Assembly (NCBI GenBank): GCA_963755395.1
Contig: CAVWJJ010000002.1
Span: 372,001 to 436,000 of the forward strand
Direction: 5' to 3'
DNA: 64,000 nucleotides
Origin: DAHVFK01 sp963755395
Lineage (GTDB): Bacteria; Pseudomonadota; Gammaproteobacteria; Burkholderiales; SG8-39
Shown here: positions 9,138 through 19,631 of the stretch, piece by piece
Layout of the letters: each line of letters starts with the position of its first letter
How positions within the stretch are numbered: position 1 is the stretch's first letter
Position numbers and translations under genes: made by a program
The notes under the pieces: generated by a model
The model's database searches: none
Seen by the model: the letters and a program-made list of their open reading frames with translations, nothing else
What the model was told of the DNA's origin: nothing

Positions 9138-9812
9138 CTACAGCAGTCCGCGCTCAGCGAACGACAGCGTCTGGTTGCCGGCGACGATGAAGTGATCCAG
9201 CACTTTGACATCGACCAGCGCGAGCGCCTCGCGCAGGCTGCGGGTGAGCAGCTCGTCGGCCTGACTCGGCTGTGCCACGCCGGAGGGATGGTTGTGCGCC
9301 AGAATCAGGGCGGCCGCGTTGCGGCGCAGTGCGGCTTTCACCACCTCGCGCGGATAGACGCTGGTCTGTGTCAGCGTGCCGCGGAACAGTTCCTCGACCG
9401 CCATGACGCGGTGCTGGGCGTCGAGGAACAGCGCGACGAAAACCTCGTGCTCGCGCGCACCGAGCGCGAGGCTCAGGAACTCGCGTACGGTGGCGGGCGA
9501 AGTCAAGGCGGCGCCGGCACGCAGCTGCTCGCCCAGGCAGCGGCGCGCCATTTCCAGCACCGCGGCGAGCTGCGCTGCCTTCGCCTCGCCCAGACCCTTC
9601 GTTTCGCATAGCGCACCGTGGCCGGCGGCGAGCAGCCCGGCCAGCCCGCCGAAGCGTCCGATCAGCTCGCGCGCGAGCTCGACCGCACTCTTGCCGGCCA
9701 CCCCGCTGCGCAGGAATACGGCAACCAGCTCGGCGTCGGACAGGCGCGCCGGACCGTGCGCCAGCATGCGCTCGCGCGGCCTTTCGGCTGCAGGCCAATC
9801 CCTGATCGCCAT
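9138..9812 (-). CDS. radC: RadC family JAB/MPN-domain protein
   Basis: A 224-residue RadC protein. The N-terminal part (MAIRDWPAAERPRERML, then a helix-hairpin-helix-like segment LCETKGLGEAKAAQL) precedes the MPN domain, whose metal site HNHPSGVAQPSQAD and upstream Glu (REHEVFVALFLD) are intact. Despite the name, a direct role in DNA repair is not established for the family. ATG at 9812 gives the standard N-terminus; the frame stays open far upstream but only as the antisense of coaBC. It is divergent from coaBC with a 60 bp gap. Confidence 0.95.
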   Translation of the reverse strand: MAIRDWPAAERPRERMLAHGPARLSDAELVAVFLRSGVAGKSAVELARELIGRFGGLAGLLAAGHGALCETKGLGEAKAAQLAAVLEMARRCLGEQLRAGAALTSPATVREFLSLALGAREHEVFVALFLDAQHRVMAVEELFRGTLTQTSVYPREVVKAALRRNAAALILAHNHPSGVAQPSQADELLTRSLREALALVDVKVLDHFIVAGNQTLSFAERGLL

Positions 9813-9872
9813 GCGGCTTCCCTTGATTTCGCCTAGAATTCCCTTCCATCCAACGCGTTGGCGGCCGGATCG

Positions 9873-11075
9873 ATGACAACGATCAAGGGAAAGAGAATTC
9901 TTCTCGGCATGACCGGCGGCATCGCGGCCTTCAAAGGCGCCGAGCTGGCGCGCATCCTGGTGAGGGCGGGGGTCGACTTGCGGGTGGCCATGACCGAGGC
10001 GGCGACGCGCTTCATCACTCCGGTCACGATGCAGGCGTTGTCGGGCCAGGCGGTCTGGACCGATTTGTGGGACGCGCGGGTGCCGGACAACATGGCGCAC
10101 ATCGAGCTGTCGCGCGACCGCGATCTGATCCTCGTCGTGCCCGCAAGCGCAGACTTCATGGCCAAGCTGGCGCATGGCCTGGCCGACGACCTGCTGTCGG
10201 CGCTGGCGCTGGCTCGGCGCTGCCCCCTGATGCTGGCCCCGGCAATGAATGTCGAGATGTGGGACAACCCTGCGACGCAGCGCAACGTTATCACCCTGCG
10301 TGACGACGGCATCGCGTTTGCAGGCCCGGCGGCCGGCGACCAGGCCTGCGGCGAAACGGGCATGGGGCGCATGGTCGAGCCGCCGCAGATCGCCGAAGAG
10401 GTCGAGGCGCTGTTCCAGCCCAAGGTGCTCGTGGGCAAGCGGGTGCTGGTCACGGCGGGACCGACAGAGGAACCGATTGACCCGGTGCGGGTCATCACCA
10501 ATCTGAGCTCCGGCAAGATGGGCTACGCAGTGGCCCGCGCGGCGCGCGAGGCGGGAGCCGAAGTTACGCTGGTCAGCGGGCCGGTCGCGCTGTCGGCGCC
10601 GAGCGGCGTCGCGCGCGTGAGCGTGCGCACGGCGCGCGAGATGTTCGACGCAGTGAAGGCGGCCGTGGGCGGGAGCGATATTTTTGTCTCCGTGGCCGCG
10701 GTAGCCGACTACAGGGCAAAGAGCCCTGCACTGAACAAGATCAAGAAGGACTCCGGCCGCGGCAGGACGCTCGAGCTCGAGGAGAACCCCGACATTCTGG
10801 CCTGGGTGGCCGCGCGGCCGGCGCCGCCGCTGTGCGTGGGCTTCGCCGCCGAGAGCGAGGACGTGGCGAGCAATGCGCGCGCCAAGCGCAGCAAGAAGAA
10901 GCTGCCGCTGTTGGCGGCGAATCTGGCCCAGCAGGCGTTGGGCGCCGACGAGAACGAGATCACGCTTTTCGACGAGCGCGGCGAGCACCCGCTTGGTCGA
11001 GGTCTCAAGATCGAGCTGGCGCGAAAGTTGATGCTGCACATTGTCGGCATGAGCGCCGGCAAGAAGCGGCGCTAG
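9873..11075 (+). CDS. coaBC: Bifunctional phosphopantothenoylcysteine decarboxylase / phosphopantothenate-cysteine ligase
   Basis: Catalyses two consecutive steps of coenzyme A synthesis. The 400-residue length is normal. The N-terminal flavoprotein (CoaC) half has GMTGGIAAFKGAEL, the catalytic His in NMAHIELSR, PASADFMAKLAHGLADDLL, and PAMNVEMW. The C-terminal CoaB half starts about residue 190 and contains the diagnostic TNLSSGKMGYAVA. ATG at 9873 (MTTIKGKRILLG) is chosen; a TTG at 9858 is possible. dut follows after 4 bp, so the two form an operon. Confidence 0.96.
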   Translation: MTTIKGKRILLGMTGGIAAFKGAELARILVRAGVDLRVAMTEAATRFITPVTMQALSGQAVWTDLWDARVPDNMAHIELSRDRDLILVVPASADFMAKLAHGLADDLLSALALARRCPLMLAPAMNVEMWDNPATQRNVITLRDDGIAFAGPAAGDQACGETGMGRMVEPPQIAEEVEALFQPKVLVGKRVLVTAGPTEEPIDPVRVITNLSSGKMGYAVARAAREAGAEVTLVSGPVALSAPSGVARVSVRTAREMFDAVKAAVGGSDIFVSVAAVADYRAKSPALNKIKKDSGRGRTLELEENPDILAWVAARPAPPLCVGFAAESEDVASNARAKRSKKKLPLLAANLAQQALGADENEITLFDERGEHPLGRGLKIELARKLMLHIVGMSAGKKRR

Positions 11076-11079
11076 AGAC

Positions 11080-11532
11080 ATGCGCCACAAGCTGGAGCTG
11101 AAGATCCTCGACTCGCGCATCAGGCACGACATGCCGCATTACGCGACGCCAGGCGCGGCAGGGCTGGATTTGCGCGCGTGCATCGACCTGCCTCTGACGC
11201 TGGCGCCCGGTGACAGCGAGCTGGTGCCGTCGGGCATCGCGATCCACTTGGACGACCCTGGCTTGGCGGCAGTGGTGCTGCCGCGCTCGGGGCTGGGCGC
11301 CAAGCACGGCATTGTGCTGGGCAACCTGGTCGGCCTGATCGACTCCGACTACCAGGGACAGGTGCTGGTTTCGGTGTGGAACCGCGGCCGGGACGCGTTC
11401 ACGATCCGGCCCATGGACCGCATTGCACAGCTGGTGGTCATCCCGGTGGTGCAGGTCGAGCTGCACGTGGTGCAGGAGTTCGCCGCGTCGCAGCGCGGTG
11501 CCGGCGGCTTCGGCAGCACCGGCCGGGGCTAG
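11080..11532 (+). CDS. dut: dUTP diphosphatase
   Basis: Hydrolyses dUTP to dUMP and pyrophosphate, keeping uracil out of DNA. A 150-residue trimeric dUTPase with the five motifs visible: AGLDLRACIDL, PRSGLGAKHGI, GNLVGLIDSDYQGQV, RIAQLVVIPV and the C-terminal GAGGFGSTG. Coupled to coaBC with a 4 bp gap. It ends 2 bp before the convergent clpA stop codon. Confidence 0.97.
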   Translation: MRHKLELKILDSRIRHDMPHYATPGAAGLDLRACIDLPLTLAPGDSELVPSGIAIHLDDPGLAAVVLPRSGLGAKHGIVLGNLVGLIDSDYQGQVLVSVWNRGRDAFTIRPMDRIAQLVVIPVVQVELHVVQEFAASQRGAGGFGSTGRG

Positions 11533-11534
11533 CC

Positions 11535-13821
<2,287 letters not shown>

Positions 13822-13822
13822 C

Positions 13823-14131
13823 CTACGTTTCCTCCATCACGCACTGCAGCGGGTGCTGGTGCTTGCGCGAGTACGCGGCCACTTGCTCGCACCTTGGTCG
13901 CGGCCACATCGCGCGGATAGACCCCACAGACCCCATGCCTTCGCGATGAACCTTGAGCATCACCTGGGTCGCCCGTTCCCGCGTCATGCTGAAGAACTTC
14001 TGCAATACCAGCACGACGAACTCCATCGGCGTGTAGTCGTCGTTCAGCAGCATGACCTTGTACATCGGCGGCGGCTTGAGCTTGCTCTTGCGCGCCTCGA
14101 GTACGCTATCGTCCCTGAACTGCGTCGCCAT
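13823..14131 (-). CDS. clpS: ClpS, adaptor of the ClpAP protease; short internal stretch out of frame
   Basis: A 102-residue N-recognin adaptor that binds N-degron substrates and the ClpA N-domain. KPPPMYKVMLLNDDYTPMEF and the C-terminal EQVAAYSRKHQHPLQCVMEE are typical. Between them, residues about 71-84 read SVGSIRAMWPRPRC where the family has a VCGVYPRDVAATKV-like segment. A lost G near 13933 and an extra C near 13890 explain this: two opposite indels that cancel, leaving the frame open but the segment wrong. The true protein is almost certainly a normal ClpS. It is the first gene of a clpS-clpA operon. Confidence 0.9.
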   Translation of the reverse strand: MATQFRDDSVLEARKSKLKPPPMYKVMLLNDDYTPMEFVVLVLQKFFSMTRERATQVMLKVHREGMGSVGSIRAMWPRPRCEQVAAYSRKHQHPLQCVMEET

Positions 14132-14248
14132 GCCGCCCGTTTGCTATGCGCCGTCGAGCTCAATAAGGTCAGACATCCCTTTCGCTTGCCCGTTCCCGCT
14201 CCGCGTGACGTGATGAATCGTTTCCTTTGCCCCTAGACTCTCTCGGCT

Positions 14249-14277
14249 ATCCTAATCAATGTACCGGGGCGGCGCAA
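14249..14277 (-). promoter_or_regulatory. Possible promoter for clpS-clpA
   Basis: On the minus strand, TTGCGC (14277-14272) and TAGGAT (14254-14249) are 17 bases apart. They lie about 120 bases upstream of the clpS start. Confidence 0.4.
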
Positions 14278-14334
14278 TGCGATCGCCGCGACGGATGCGG
14301 CAGAATTGGCGCAGGGAGCGTTCTGGGGCTCCTC

Positions 14335-14363
14335 TTGACGGCACCGGGCGGGGGGGGTAAAAC
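14335..14363 (+). promoter_or_regulatory. Predicted promoter of the cold shock gene, with long leader
   Basis: TTGACG (14335-14340) and TAAAAC (14358-14363) are 17 bases apart. The predicted start near 14370 leaves a leader of about 115 bases before the ATG at 14484. Long structured leaders are a known feature of cspA-type mRNAs. Confidence 0.55.
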
Positions 14364-14483
14364 GCGAACCGTGTTTGATTTCAGGCTGTCTGTTTCGCCA
14401 TGGAGAGGGCGGCGGGGTCGTGAAGTTCAGGCATCCCGGGTATTCCCGCGGTATTCCTCAAAACCAGTTGGAAAGGAAGGGTC

Positions 14484-14687
14484 ATGGCGACAGGCACCGT
14501 TAAGTGGTTCAACGACGCGAAGGGCTACGGGTTCATCACGCCGGACGACGGCAGTGAAGACCTGTTTGCGCATTTTTCGGCGATCAACATGTCGGGCTTC
14601 AAGACCCTAAAGGAAGGCCAGAAGGTCTCCTTCGACGTGGTGCAGGGCCCGAAGGGAAAACAGGCCTCGAACATCCAGAAGGCCTAG
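14484..14687 (+). CDS. Cold shock protein (CspA family)
   Basis: A 67-residue single cold-shock domain that binds single-stranded nucleic acid and acts as an RNA chaperone. RNP1 (KGYGFITP) and RNP2 (LFAHFSAI) are intact. The ribosome site GGAAAGGAAGG lies just upstream. The clpS / csp / icd order is common in betaproteobacteria, where this member is often labelled CspD or CspA; I do not assign a specific symbol. A strong terminator follows. Confidence 0.95.
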   Translation: MATGTVKWFNDAKGYGFITPDDGSEDLFAHFSAINMSGFKTLKEGQKVSFDVVQGPKGKQASNIQKA

Positions 14688-14708
14688 CCGGTTTCCGGCA
14701 CAGAATTT

Positions 14709-14738
14709 AAAAAGGCCGCCCTCGGGCGGCCTTTTTTA
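14709..14738. terminator. Bidirectional rho-independent terminator between csp and icd
   Basis: An 8-bp stem GGCCGCCC / GGGCGGCC closes a two-base loop. It is flanked by AAAAA on the left and TTTTTT on the right. It ends right at the icd stop codon. Confidence 0.9.
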
Positions 14739-15999
14739 TTACATGCGCTCGATCAGGGCCTGCCCGAACCCCGAGCAGGAAACCTGCTTGGCGCCCTGCA
14801 TCAGGCGCGCGAAGTCGTAGGTCACCACCTTGTCGCCAATCGCGCCTCCATCGACTTGATGATCAGCGTCCGCCGCCTCGACCCAGCCCATGTGGCGCAG
14901 CATCATCTCGGCCGAGAGGATCTCGGAGCCGGGATTGACGTAGTCCTTGCCGGCGTACTTCGGCGCGGTGCCGTGGGTGGCCTCGAACATCGCGACCGAG
15001 TCGGACATGTTGGCGCCCGGGCGCGATGCCGATGCCGCCGACTTGCGCCGCCAGCGCGTCGGAGATGTAGTCGCCGTTCAGGTTCAGTGGTCGCGATGCA
15101 CGTCGTATTCGGCCGGCCGCAGCAGGATCTGCTGCAGCATCGCGTCGGTGATGACGTCCTTGACGACGATGTCGCGGTCCGCTCTTGGGATTCTTGAAGC
15201 TGCACCACGGTCCGCCGTCGATCAGCTTGGCGCCGAACTCGCGCTGCGCCAGCGCATAGCCCCAGTCGCGGAAGCCGCCTTCGGTGAACTTCTGGATGTT
15301 GCCCTTGTGCACCAGGGTTACGGACTTGCGCTTGTTGTCGATCGCGTACTGGAACGCCTTGCGAATCAGGCGCTCGCTGCCCTCGCTCGAGACCGGCTTG
15401 ATGCCGATGGCGGAGGTGCCCGGGAAGCGGATCTTCGTGACCTTCATTTCCTTGATCAGGAAGTCGATCACCTTCTTCGCCTCGGCCGACTTGGCCGGCC
15501 ACTCGATGCCGGCGTAGATGTCCTCGGCGTTCTCGCGGAAGATCACCATGTCGATCTTCTCGGGCTCCTTGACCGGGCTGGGCACGCCCTTGAACTAGCG
15601 CACCGGGCGCAGGCAGACGTAGAGGTCGAGCTGCTGGCGCAGCGCGACGTTGATCGAACGGATGCCGCCGCCGACCGGCGTGGTCAGCGGGCCCTTGATC
15701 GAAACCACGTATTCCTTCGAGGCTTCCAGCGTTTCCTCGGGCAGCCATACGTTCTCGCCGTAGACCTTGCACGACTTCTCGCCGGCGTACATTTCCATCC
15801 ACAGGATCTTGTTCTTGCCGCCGTAGGCCTTCTTCACCGCGGCGTCGACCACCTTGATCATCACCGGCGTGATATCGACGCCGGTGCCGTCGCCCTCGAT
15901 GTAGGGGATGATCGGGTTGTCGGGCACAGACAGCGAGAAGTCCTTGTTCACCTTGATTTTTTCGCCGCCTGAGGGGACCTTGATGTGCTTGTACGCCAT
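14739..15999 (-). CDS. icd: NADP-dependent isocitrate dehydrogenase; frame broken by indels and one in-frame stop
   Basis: Oxidises isocitrate to 2-oxoglutarate with NADP+. The gene spans about 418 codons, as in E. coli Icd. The start at 15999 (MAYKHIKVPSGGEKI) leads into IPYIEGDGTGVDITP and the substrate loop RSINVALRQQLDLYVCLRP. At 15595-15597 an in-frame TAG replaces the expected Tyr codon (TAC) just before FKGVPSPV. The frame then continues through ENAEDIYAGIEW and GNIQKFTEGGFRDWG. Further one-base indels occur after about 15190, and the C-terminus (MFEATHGTAPKYAGKDYVNP ... GFGQALIERM) is complete. I interpret the defects as consensus errors, because loss of icd together with clpA and pntB is implausible. 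It is transcribed alone, with a promoter upstream and a terminator downstream. Confidence 0.88.
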
Positions 16000-16034
16000 G
16001 ACCGCTCCTGGGAGGAATAATGCCTAAAAGATAT

Positions 16035-16040
16035 ATTATA
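16035..16040 (-). promoter_or_regulatory. -10 element of icd
   Basis: A perfect TATAAT on the minus strand lies about 36 bases upstream of the icd start codon, within an AT-rich patch. The -35 region is poorly conserved. Confidence 0.45.
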
Positions 16041-16233
16041 TAAGACTTGGCCGCGGCTGCTCGGATGCCGGGCCGAAACCTTGCCGGCGCGCAAAATCAT
16101 ACGCCGCACGGCGCACGCCACTGCGCAGCGCTGTCAACCGACGAGGCGCACGAGCGTTGTTGGGCGGCGTCCCGGCACAGGCCGGGCGTCGCTGTACAAC
16201 GACAACGTTCAACTCTATAGAGAAGGCATTACG

Positions 16234-16464
16234 ATGAAAAAGCTGCTGTCGCTCCTGATCGCTGCGATGTTCGCTGCCGTTTCGTTCCAGGCGGTCGCCC
16301 AGACCGAGAAGAAAGAAGAAACGACGAAGATGGAGAAGAAGACCACGAAGAAGACCACGAAGAAGGCCAAGACTAAGAAGCACTCCGTCAAGAAGAGCGC
16401 CAAAGCAAAGAAGGGCGCGAAGTCGACGGTGCAGGAAGAAAAGAAGGACGAGATGAAGAAGTAA
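16234..16464 (+). CDS. Small lysine-rich secreted protein
   Basis: A 76-residue protein with a clear signal peptide (MKKLLSLLIAAMFAAVSFQAVAQ, cleaved after VAQ). The mature part of about 53 residues is almost entirely Lys, Thr, Glu, Ala and Ser, with a KKTT repeat and no hydrophobic core, so it should be disordered and strongly basic. ATG at 16234 is preferred because it gives the signal peptide; a longer frame upstream has no such character. Similar short KKT-rich exported proteins are seen in betaproteobacteria but have no known function to me. Binding to DNA, LPS or other polyanions in the periplasm is a guess. It is followed by its own terminator. Confidence 0.75.
   Translation: MKKLLSLLIAAMFAAVSFQAVAQTEKKEETTKMEKKTTKKTTKKAKTKKHSVKKSAKAKKGAKSTVQEEKKDEMKK
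16336..16365 (+). repeat. 12-base tandem repeat within the lysine-rich gene
   Basis: Two and a half copies of AAGAAGACCACG encode the KKTT repeat of the secreted protein. Confidence 0.8.
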
Positions 16465-16484
16465 GCGTTGCCTGGCGTTTCGAG

Positions 16485-16518
16485 AAAGGGCAGGGTATCT
16501 TTCCCTGCCTTTTCCTTT
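16485..16518 (+). terminator. Rho-independent terminator after the lysine-rich gene
   Basis: A stem AAAGGGCAGGG / CCCTGCCTTTT with a seven-base loop is followed by a T-rich run. It overlaps the start region of the next gene. Confidence 0.8.
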
Positions 16519-16528
16519 TGTGGGCCCT

Positions 16529-16978
16529 GTGAAGCGCTTTCTCGCCGGATTCCTGGCCGCCGCGTTGCTCGCTGCGGCAGCTGCACATGGCCAGGTTGGG
16601 TCGCTGCCCGAAGTGGAACTCTCTCTCGGCATGCGGCAAATCCACGCCGAGCTCGCCGACAACGTTCCCGCCCGCATGCAGGGGCTCATGTACCGGACGT
16701 CGCTTGCCCCCAACAGCGGCATGCTGTTCGTCTATGAGCAGCCCGCCATGGAGTGCATGTGGATGAAGAACACCCTTATTCCGCTGTCGGTCGCCTTCTT
16801 CGACGCGGCGGGCAGAATCATCAATATCGAGCAGATGCAGCCGCAGACCGAAGACTCGCACTGCGCCGAGCGCCCGGCGAGCTATTCCCTGGAAATGGAG
16901 CAGGGCTGGTTTGCCCGCAACGGCATCGGTGCGGGCGCCGTGCTGCTCGGTCTCGACAGGCTAAAAGCCAGGCGCTGA
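16529..16978 (+). CDS. DUF192 family exported protein
   Basis: A protein of about 149 residues with an N-terminal signal peptide (VKRFLAGFLAAALLAAAAAHG). The DUF192 core is clear: QGLMYRTSLAPNSGMLFVYE, CMWMKNTLIPLSVAFFD, then ARNGIGAGAVLLGLDRLK. The start is either GTG at 16529 (chosen, clear of the terminator stem) or GTG at 16520. DUF192 proteins are small periplasmic or extracytoplasmic proteins of unknown function. The stop directly abuts the convergent sodB stop. Confidence 0.88.
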   Translation: MKRFLAGFLAAALLAAAAAHGQVGSLPEVELSLGMRQIHAELADNVPARMQGLMYRTSLAPNSGMLFVYEQPAMECMWMKNTLIPLSVAFFDAAGRIINIEQMQPQTEDSHCAERPASYSLEMEQGWFARNGIGAGAVLLGLDRLKARR

Positions 16979-17560
16979 TCAACCGAAGTTCTTGCCGGCG
17001 AAGTCCCAGTTCGCCAGGCTGGCGAGGAATGTCTCGACGAACTTCGGGCGCGCGTTGCGGTAATCGATGTAGTAAGCGTGCTCCCAGACATCGATCGTCA
17101 GCAGCGGCTTGTCGGCGCCCGTGATCGGGGTGCCGGCGTTGGAGGTGTTGACGATGTCGACGCCGCCATCGGATTTCTTGACCAGCCAGGTCCACCCCGA
17201 ACCGAAGTTGCCCGTCGCGCTCTTCGCGAACGCTTCCTTGAAGGCGTCGAACGAGCCCCACTTCTTGTCGATCGCCGCCGCCAGCGCGCCGGATGCCTTG
17301 CCGCCGCCGCCCTTCTTCATGCTGCTCCAGAAGAAAGTGTGGTTCCAGACCTGTGCCGCGTTGTTGAACACGCCGCCGCTGGCCTTCTTCACGATCTCCT
17401 CGAGCGACGCCTTCTCGAACTCGGTGCCCTTGATAAGGTTGTTCAGATTGGTGACGTAGGCCTGGTGGTGCTTGCCGTAGTGGAACTCCAGCGTCTCCTT
17501 GGAGATGTGCGGCGCGAGCGCGTCCATCGCGTACGGCAGGGGGGGAAGCTTATGTTCCAT
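16979..17560 (-). CDS. sodB: Superoxide dismutase, Fe/Mn family (Fe-type)
   Basis: Dismutates superoxide to hydrogen peroxide and oxygen in the cytoplasm. 193 residues, normal for SodB. Metal ligands are His27 (LEFHYGKHH), the His in QVWNHTFFW, and Asp and His in DVWEHAYYIDY. Gln in the NNAAQVWNHT segment is the Fe-type outer-sphere residue. An AGGA-rich ribosome site precedes the ATG at 17560. It is transcribed alone from a good promoter. Confidence 0.97.
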   Translation of the reverse strand: MEHKLPPLPYAMDALAPHISKETLEFHYGKHHQAYVTNLNNLIKGTEFEKASLEEIVKKASGGVFNNAAQVWNHTFFWSSMKKGGGGKASGALAAAIDKKWGSFDAFKEAFAKSATGNFGSGWTWLVKKSDGGVDIVNTSNAGTPITGADKPLLTIDVWEHAYYIDYRNARPKFVETFLASLANWDFAGKNFG

Positions 17561-17595
17561 GTAGGAATCCTCCGGGCAGGTGGGAAAGCCTTGCG

Positions 17596-17625
17596 ATTCT
17601 AGTGGAAGCGGCGGCAGCGTGACAA
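17596..17625 (-). promoter_or_regulatory. Predicted promoter of sodB
   Basis: On the minus strand, TTGTCA (17625-17620) and TAGAAT (17601-17596) are 18 bases apart. The -10 element is about 36 bases before the start codon. Confidence 0.6.
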
Positions 17626-17679
17626 CGCAGGCCTCACTTCAGAGCGGAAGAAACCGCGCAGGGAGCAGGGGATAGGGAC

Positions 17680-19560
17680 TCACGGCGATCCGCGTTCCGA
17701 TTCCGGCGGCGGCAGCGAGGCACACTCCTGAAAGATGCGCGCGGTGCAGCGCGCGCAAATCGCGCGATCGAGTCGGCCGAACACCGCGGCGACTGCCTCG
17801 TCCTTGGAGCGGAATACGTTCTGCTCGCCGATTTCCTGCATGAAGCCGCAGTTGCGCAGGACGTCCTCGACCGGCTGGCGCGTGCCCTGGAGGTAGAGCT
17901 GACCATTGTCCGAGCGGCGCTTGCGCGCCTCGCGCAACAGGACTTCCGCGCCGGCGACGTCGACGAAGTTGATATTGCGCGCAACGATCAGCAAATGTCT
18001 CTGCTCAGGCGTGACTTCGCGCAGCGTCTCGAAGTGCGACTCGACGTGGTCCACCGCACCAAAGTAGATCGAGCCCTCGATGCTGAGGATCTTGAGTTGC
18101 GGGCACTCGCGCAGCCCTTCGCGCGTCGGAGAAAACGCGCGCTCGCTGTGGCGCGGGTCCGGCACCAGGCTGCGCATGACCGGGCGCGAGGTTCGGTACA
18201 GGTACACCACCAGAGACGCCATGACGCCGACCAGGATCGCGTACTGGAGCGGAATGACGAGCGTCGCGACCAGCGTCGCCCCGAGCACCGTGGCCTCCTG
18301 CCGGCTCGCGTTCAGGTACATCCGCATCTGCTCGAGATCGATCAGGCCCCAGCCGGCGAGGACCAGCAAGCCGGCGATCGCCGGCAGCGGCAGCAGCGCG
18401 GCGACCGGTGCGAGCACCAGCAGGAGCAGAACAAGAAACAGGGCTGACAGGACCGCCGAGAGCGGCGTGCGGGCCCCGGACTCGTAGTTGATGCCGCATC
18501 GGTTGACCGACGCGCTCGACGGATAGCCGGAGAAGAACGCCGCCGCAACGTTCGACAACCCCTGGCCGATCAGCTCCTGATTGTTATCGATGCGCTGCCC
18601 GGAGCGGATTGCGATCGCGCGCACGATGGCGATCGCCTGCGTCACCGACAGGATGGTAACCGCGAGCGCTGGGCCGAACAGGCTGCTCAGCGTGTCGCCG
18701 GTCAGATCGGGAAACGACAGCGGCGGCAACGCGCCCGGCAGCGCGCCGAGCGTGCGGATACCGGATGCCTCGGCGCCGACCAGGGCGTTCACCCCCAGGG
18801 CCGCCGCGGTGCCGACGACGGTCGCAACCAGCATCGGCGCGATGCGCGGCACGAAACGCTTGGCGAGCGCGCCGGAGGCGATCGTTGCCAGGCCGACCGC
18901 CAGCGCCCAGGGGCGCGCCTCGCCCAAGTGGACGACCGTGTTGTGCACCATATCCACGAATACGCTCGCGCGCGCCACGTGCACACCGGCGAGCGGTCCG
19001 AGCTGGCTCACGATGATGATGAACCCGATCGCGGCGGTGAAGCCGATCACAACGCCGTTGGAGATGAAATTGACCAGTGTGCCGAGGCGGAACAGACCCA
19101 TCAGCATCATCAGCAGCCCGCACATCAGCGACAGGGTGAGGGCCAGCGTAACGAAGTCTGGGGAGCCGGGTGCGGCGTGCGGCGTGAGCATCGCGAGCAC
19201 CATGAGCGAAACCGCGTTGGTGGGGCCCGACACCGCGTGCAGCGACGAGCCGAACAGCGCGGCGACGGCGGTCGGCACCATGGCGCAGTAGAGGCCGTAC
19301 TCGGGGGGGAGGCCCGCAAGCGTCGCGTACGCCACACCCTGGGGTAGGACGACGACCGCGCCGATCAGGCCGGCAATTGTGTCCGCGCGCAGCGACTTGC
19401 GGCCCACGCGCGGCCACCAGGCAAGGAACGGAAACAGCCGGCGGAGAAGGGGTTGCGCGGGCAAGGGGGGCGCCAAGGTGACTCGGTATCTTAGCAAGTT
19501 ACGCGCACCGCGATTCGTTCTCGCGCGCTCGCGAACGCTCCTGCTATCGAGATAAGGCAC
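17680..19560 (-). CDS. SulP family anion transporter with STAS domain
   Basis: A 626-residue transporter of the SulP/SLC26 family. Residues about 55-430 hold 10 to 12 membrane helices, with the family hallmarks PQGVAYATLAGLPPEYGLY near the start and GYPSSASVNRCGINYESGARTPLSAV in the middle. A cytosolic STAS domain (about residues 475-570; LLIVARNINFVDVAGAEVLL) follows. The last 40 residues contain CARC and a further Cys and look like an extra small metal-site-like tail, unusual for SulP. GTG at 19560 is the only upstream start seen. Substrate (sulfate, bicarbonate or another anion) cannot be told from sequence. It is divergent from glcD. Confidence 0.9.
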   Translation of the reverse strand: MPYLDSRSVRERARTNRGARNLLRYRVTLAPPLPAQPLLRRLFPFLAWWPRVGRKSLRADTIAGLIGAVVVLPQGVAYATLAGLPPEYGLYCAMVPTAVAALFGSSLHAVSGPTNAVSLMVLAMLTPHAAPGSPDFVTLALTLSLMCGLLMMLMGLFRLGTLVNFISNGVVIGFTAAIGFIIIVSQLGPLAGVHVARASVFVDMVHNTVVHLGEARPWALAVGLATIASGALAKRFVPRIAPMLVATVVGTAAALGVNALVGAEASGIRTLGALPGALPPLSFPDLTGDTLSSLFGPALAVTILSVTQAIAIVRAIAIRSGQRIDNNQELIGQGLSNVAAAFFSGYPSSASVNRCGINYESGARTPLSAVLSALFLVLLLLVLAPVAALLPLPAIAGLLVLAGWGLIDLEQMRMYLNASRQEATVLGATLVATLVIPLQYAILVGVMASLVVYLYRTSRPVMRSLVPDPRHSERAFSPTREGLRECPQLKILSIEGSIYFGAVDHVESHFETLREVTPEQRHLLIVARNINFVDVAGAEVLLREARKRRSDNGQLYLQGTRQPVEDVLRNCGFMQEIGEQNVFRSKDEAVAAVFGRLDRAICARCTARIFQECASLPPPESERGSP

Positions 19561-19631
19561 GCTTATATCGCCTATCGCGCAGTGACCGGCTGCGAATACA
19601 ATCCAAGGAGTGAAACGCTGGAAGGACTGAA

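Larger units (their letters stand above)
14132..14483. other. 352-base intergenic region between clpS and the cold shock gene
   Basis: No protein-coding gene is convincing here. The region holds divergent promoter-like elements for clpS-clpA (14249-14277) and for the cold shock gene (14335-14363). A run of eight G sits just before the latter's -10 element, and about 115 bases of untranslated leader precede the cold shock start. Confidence 0.6.

Noticed and set aside
9813..11132. Upstream extension of the radC frame through coaBC
   Set aside because: Only the part below 9812 resembles RadC; the extension is antisense of coaBC and dut.
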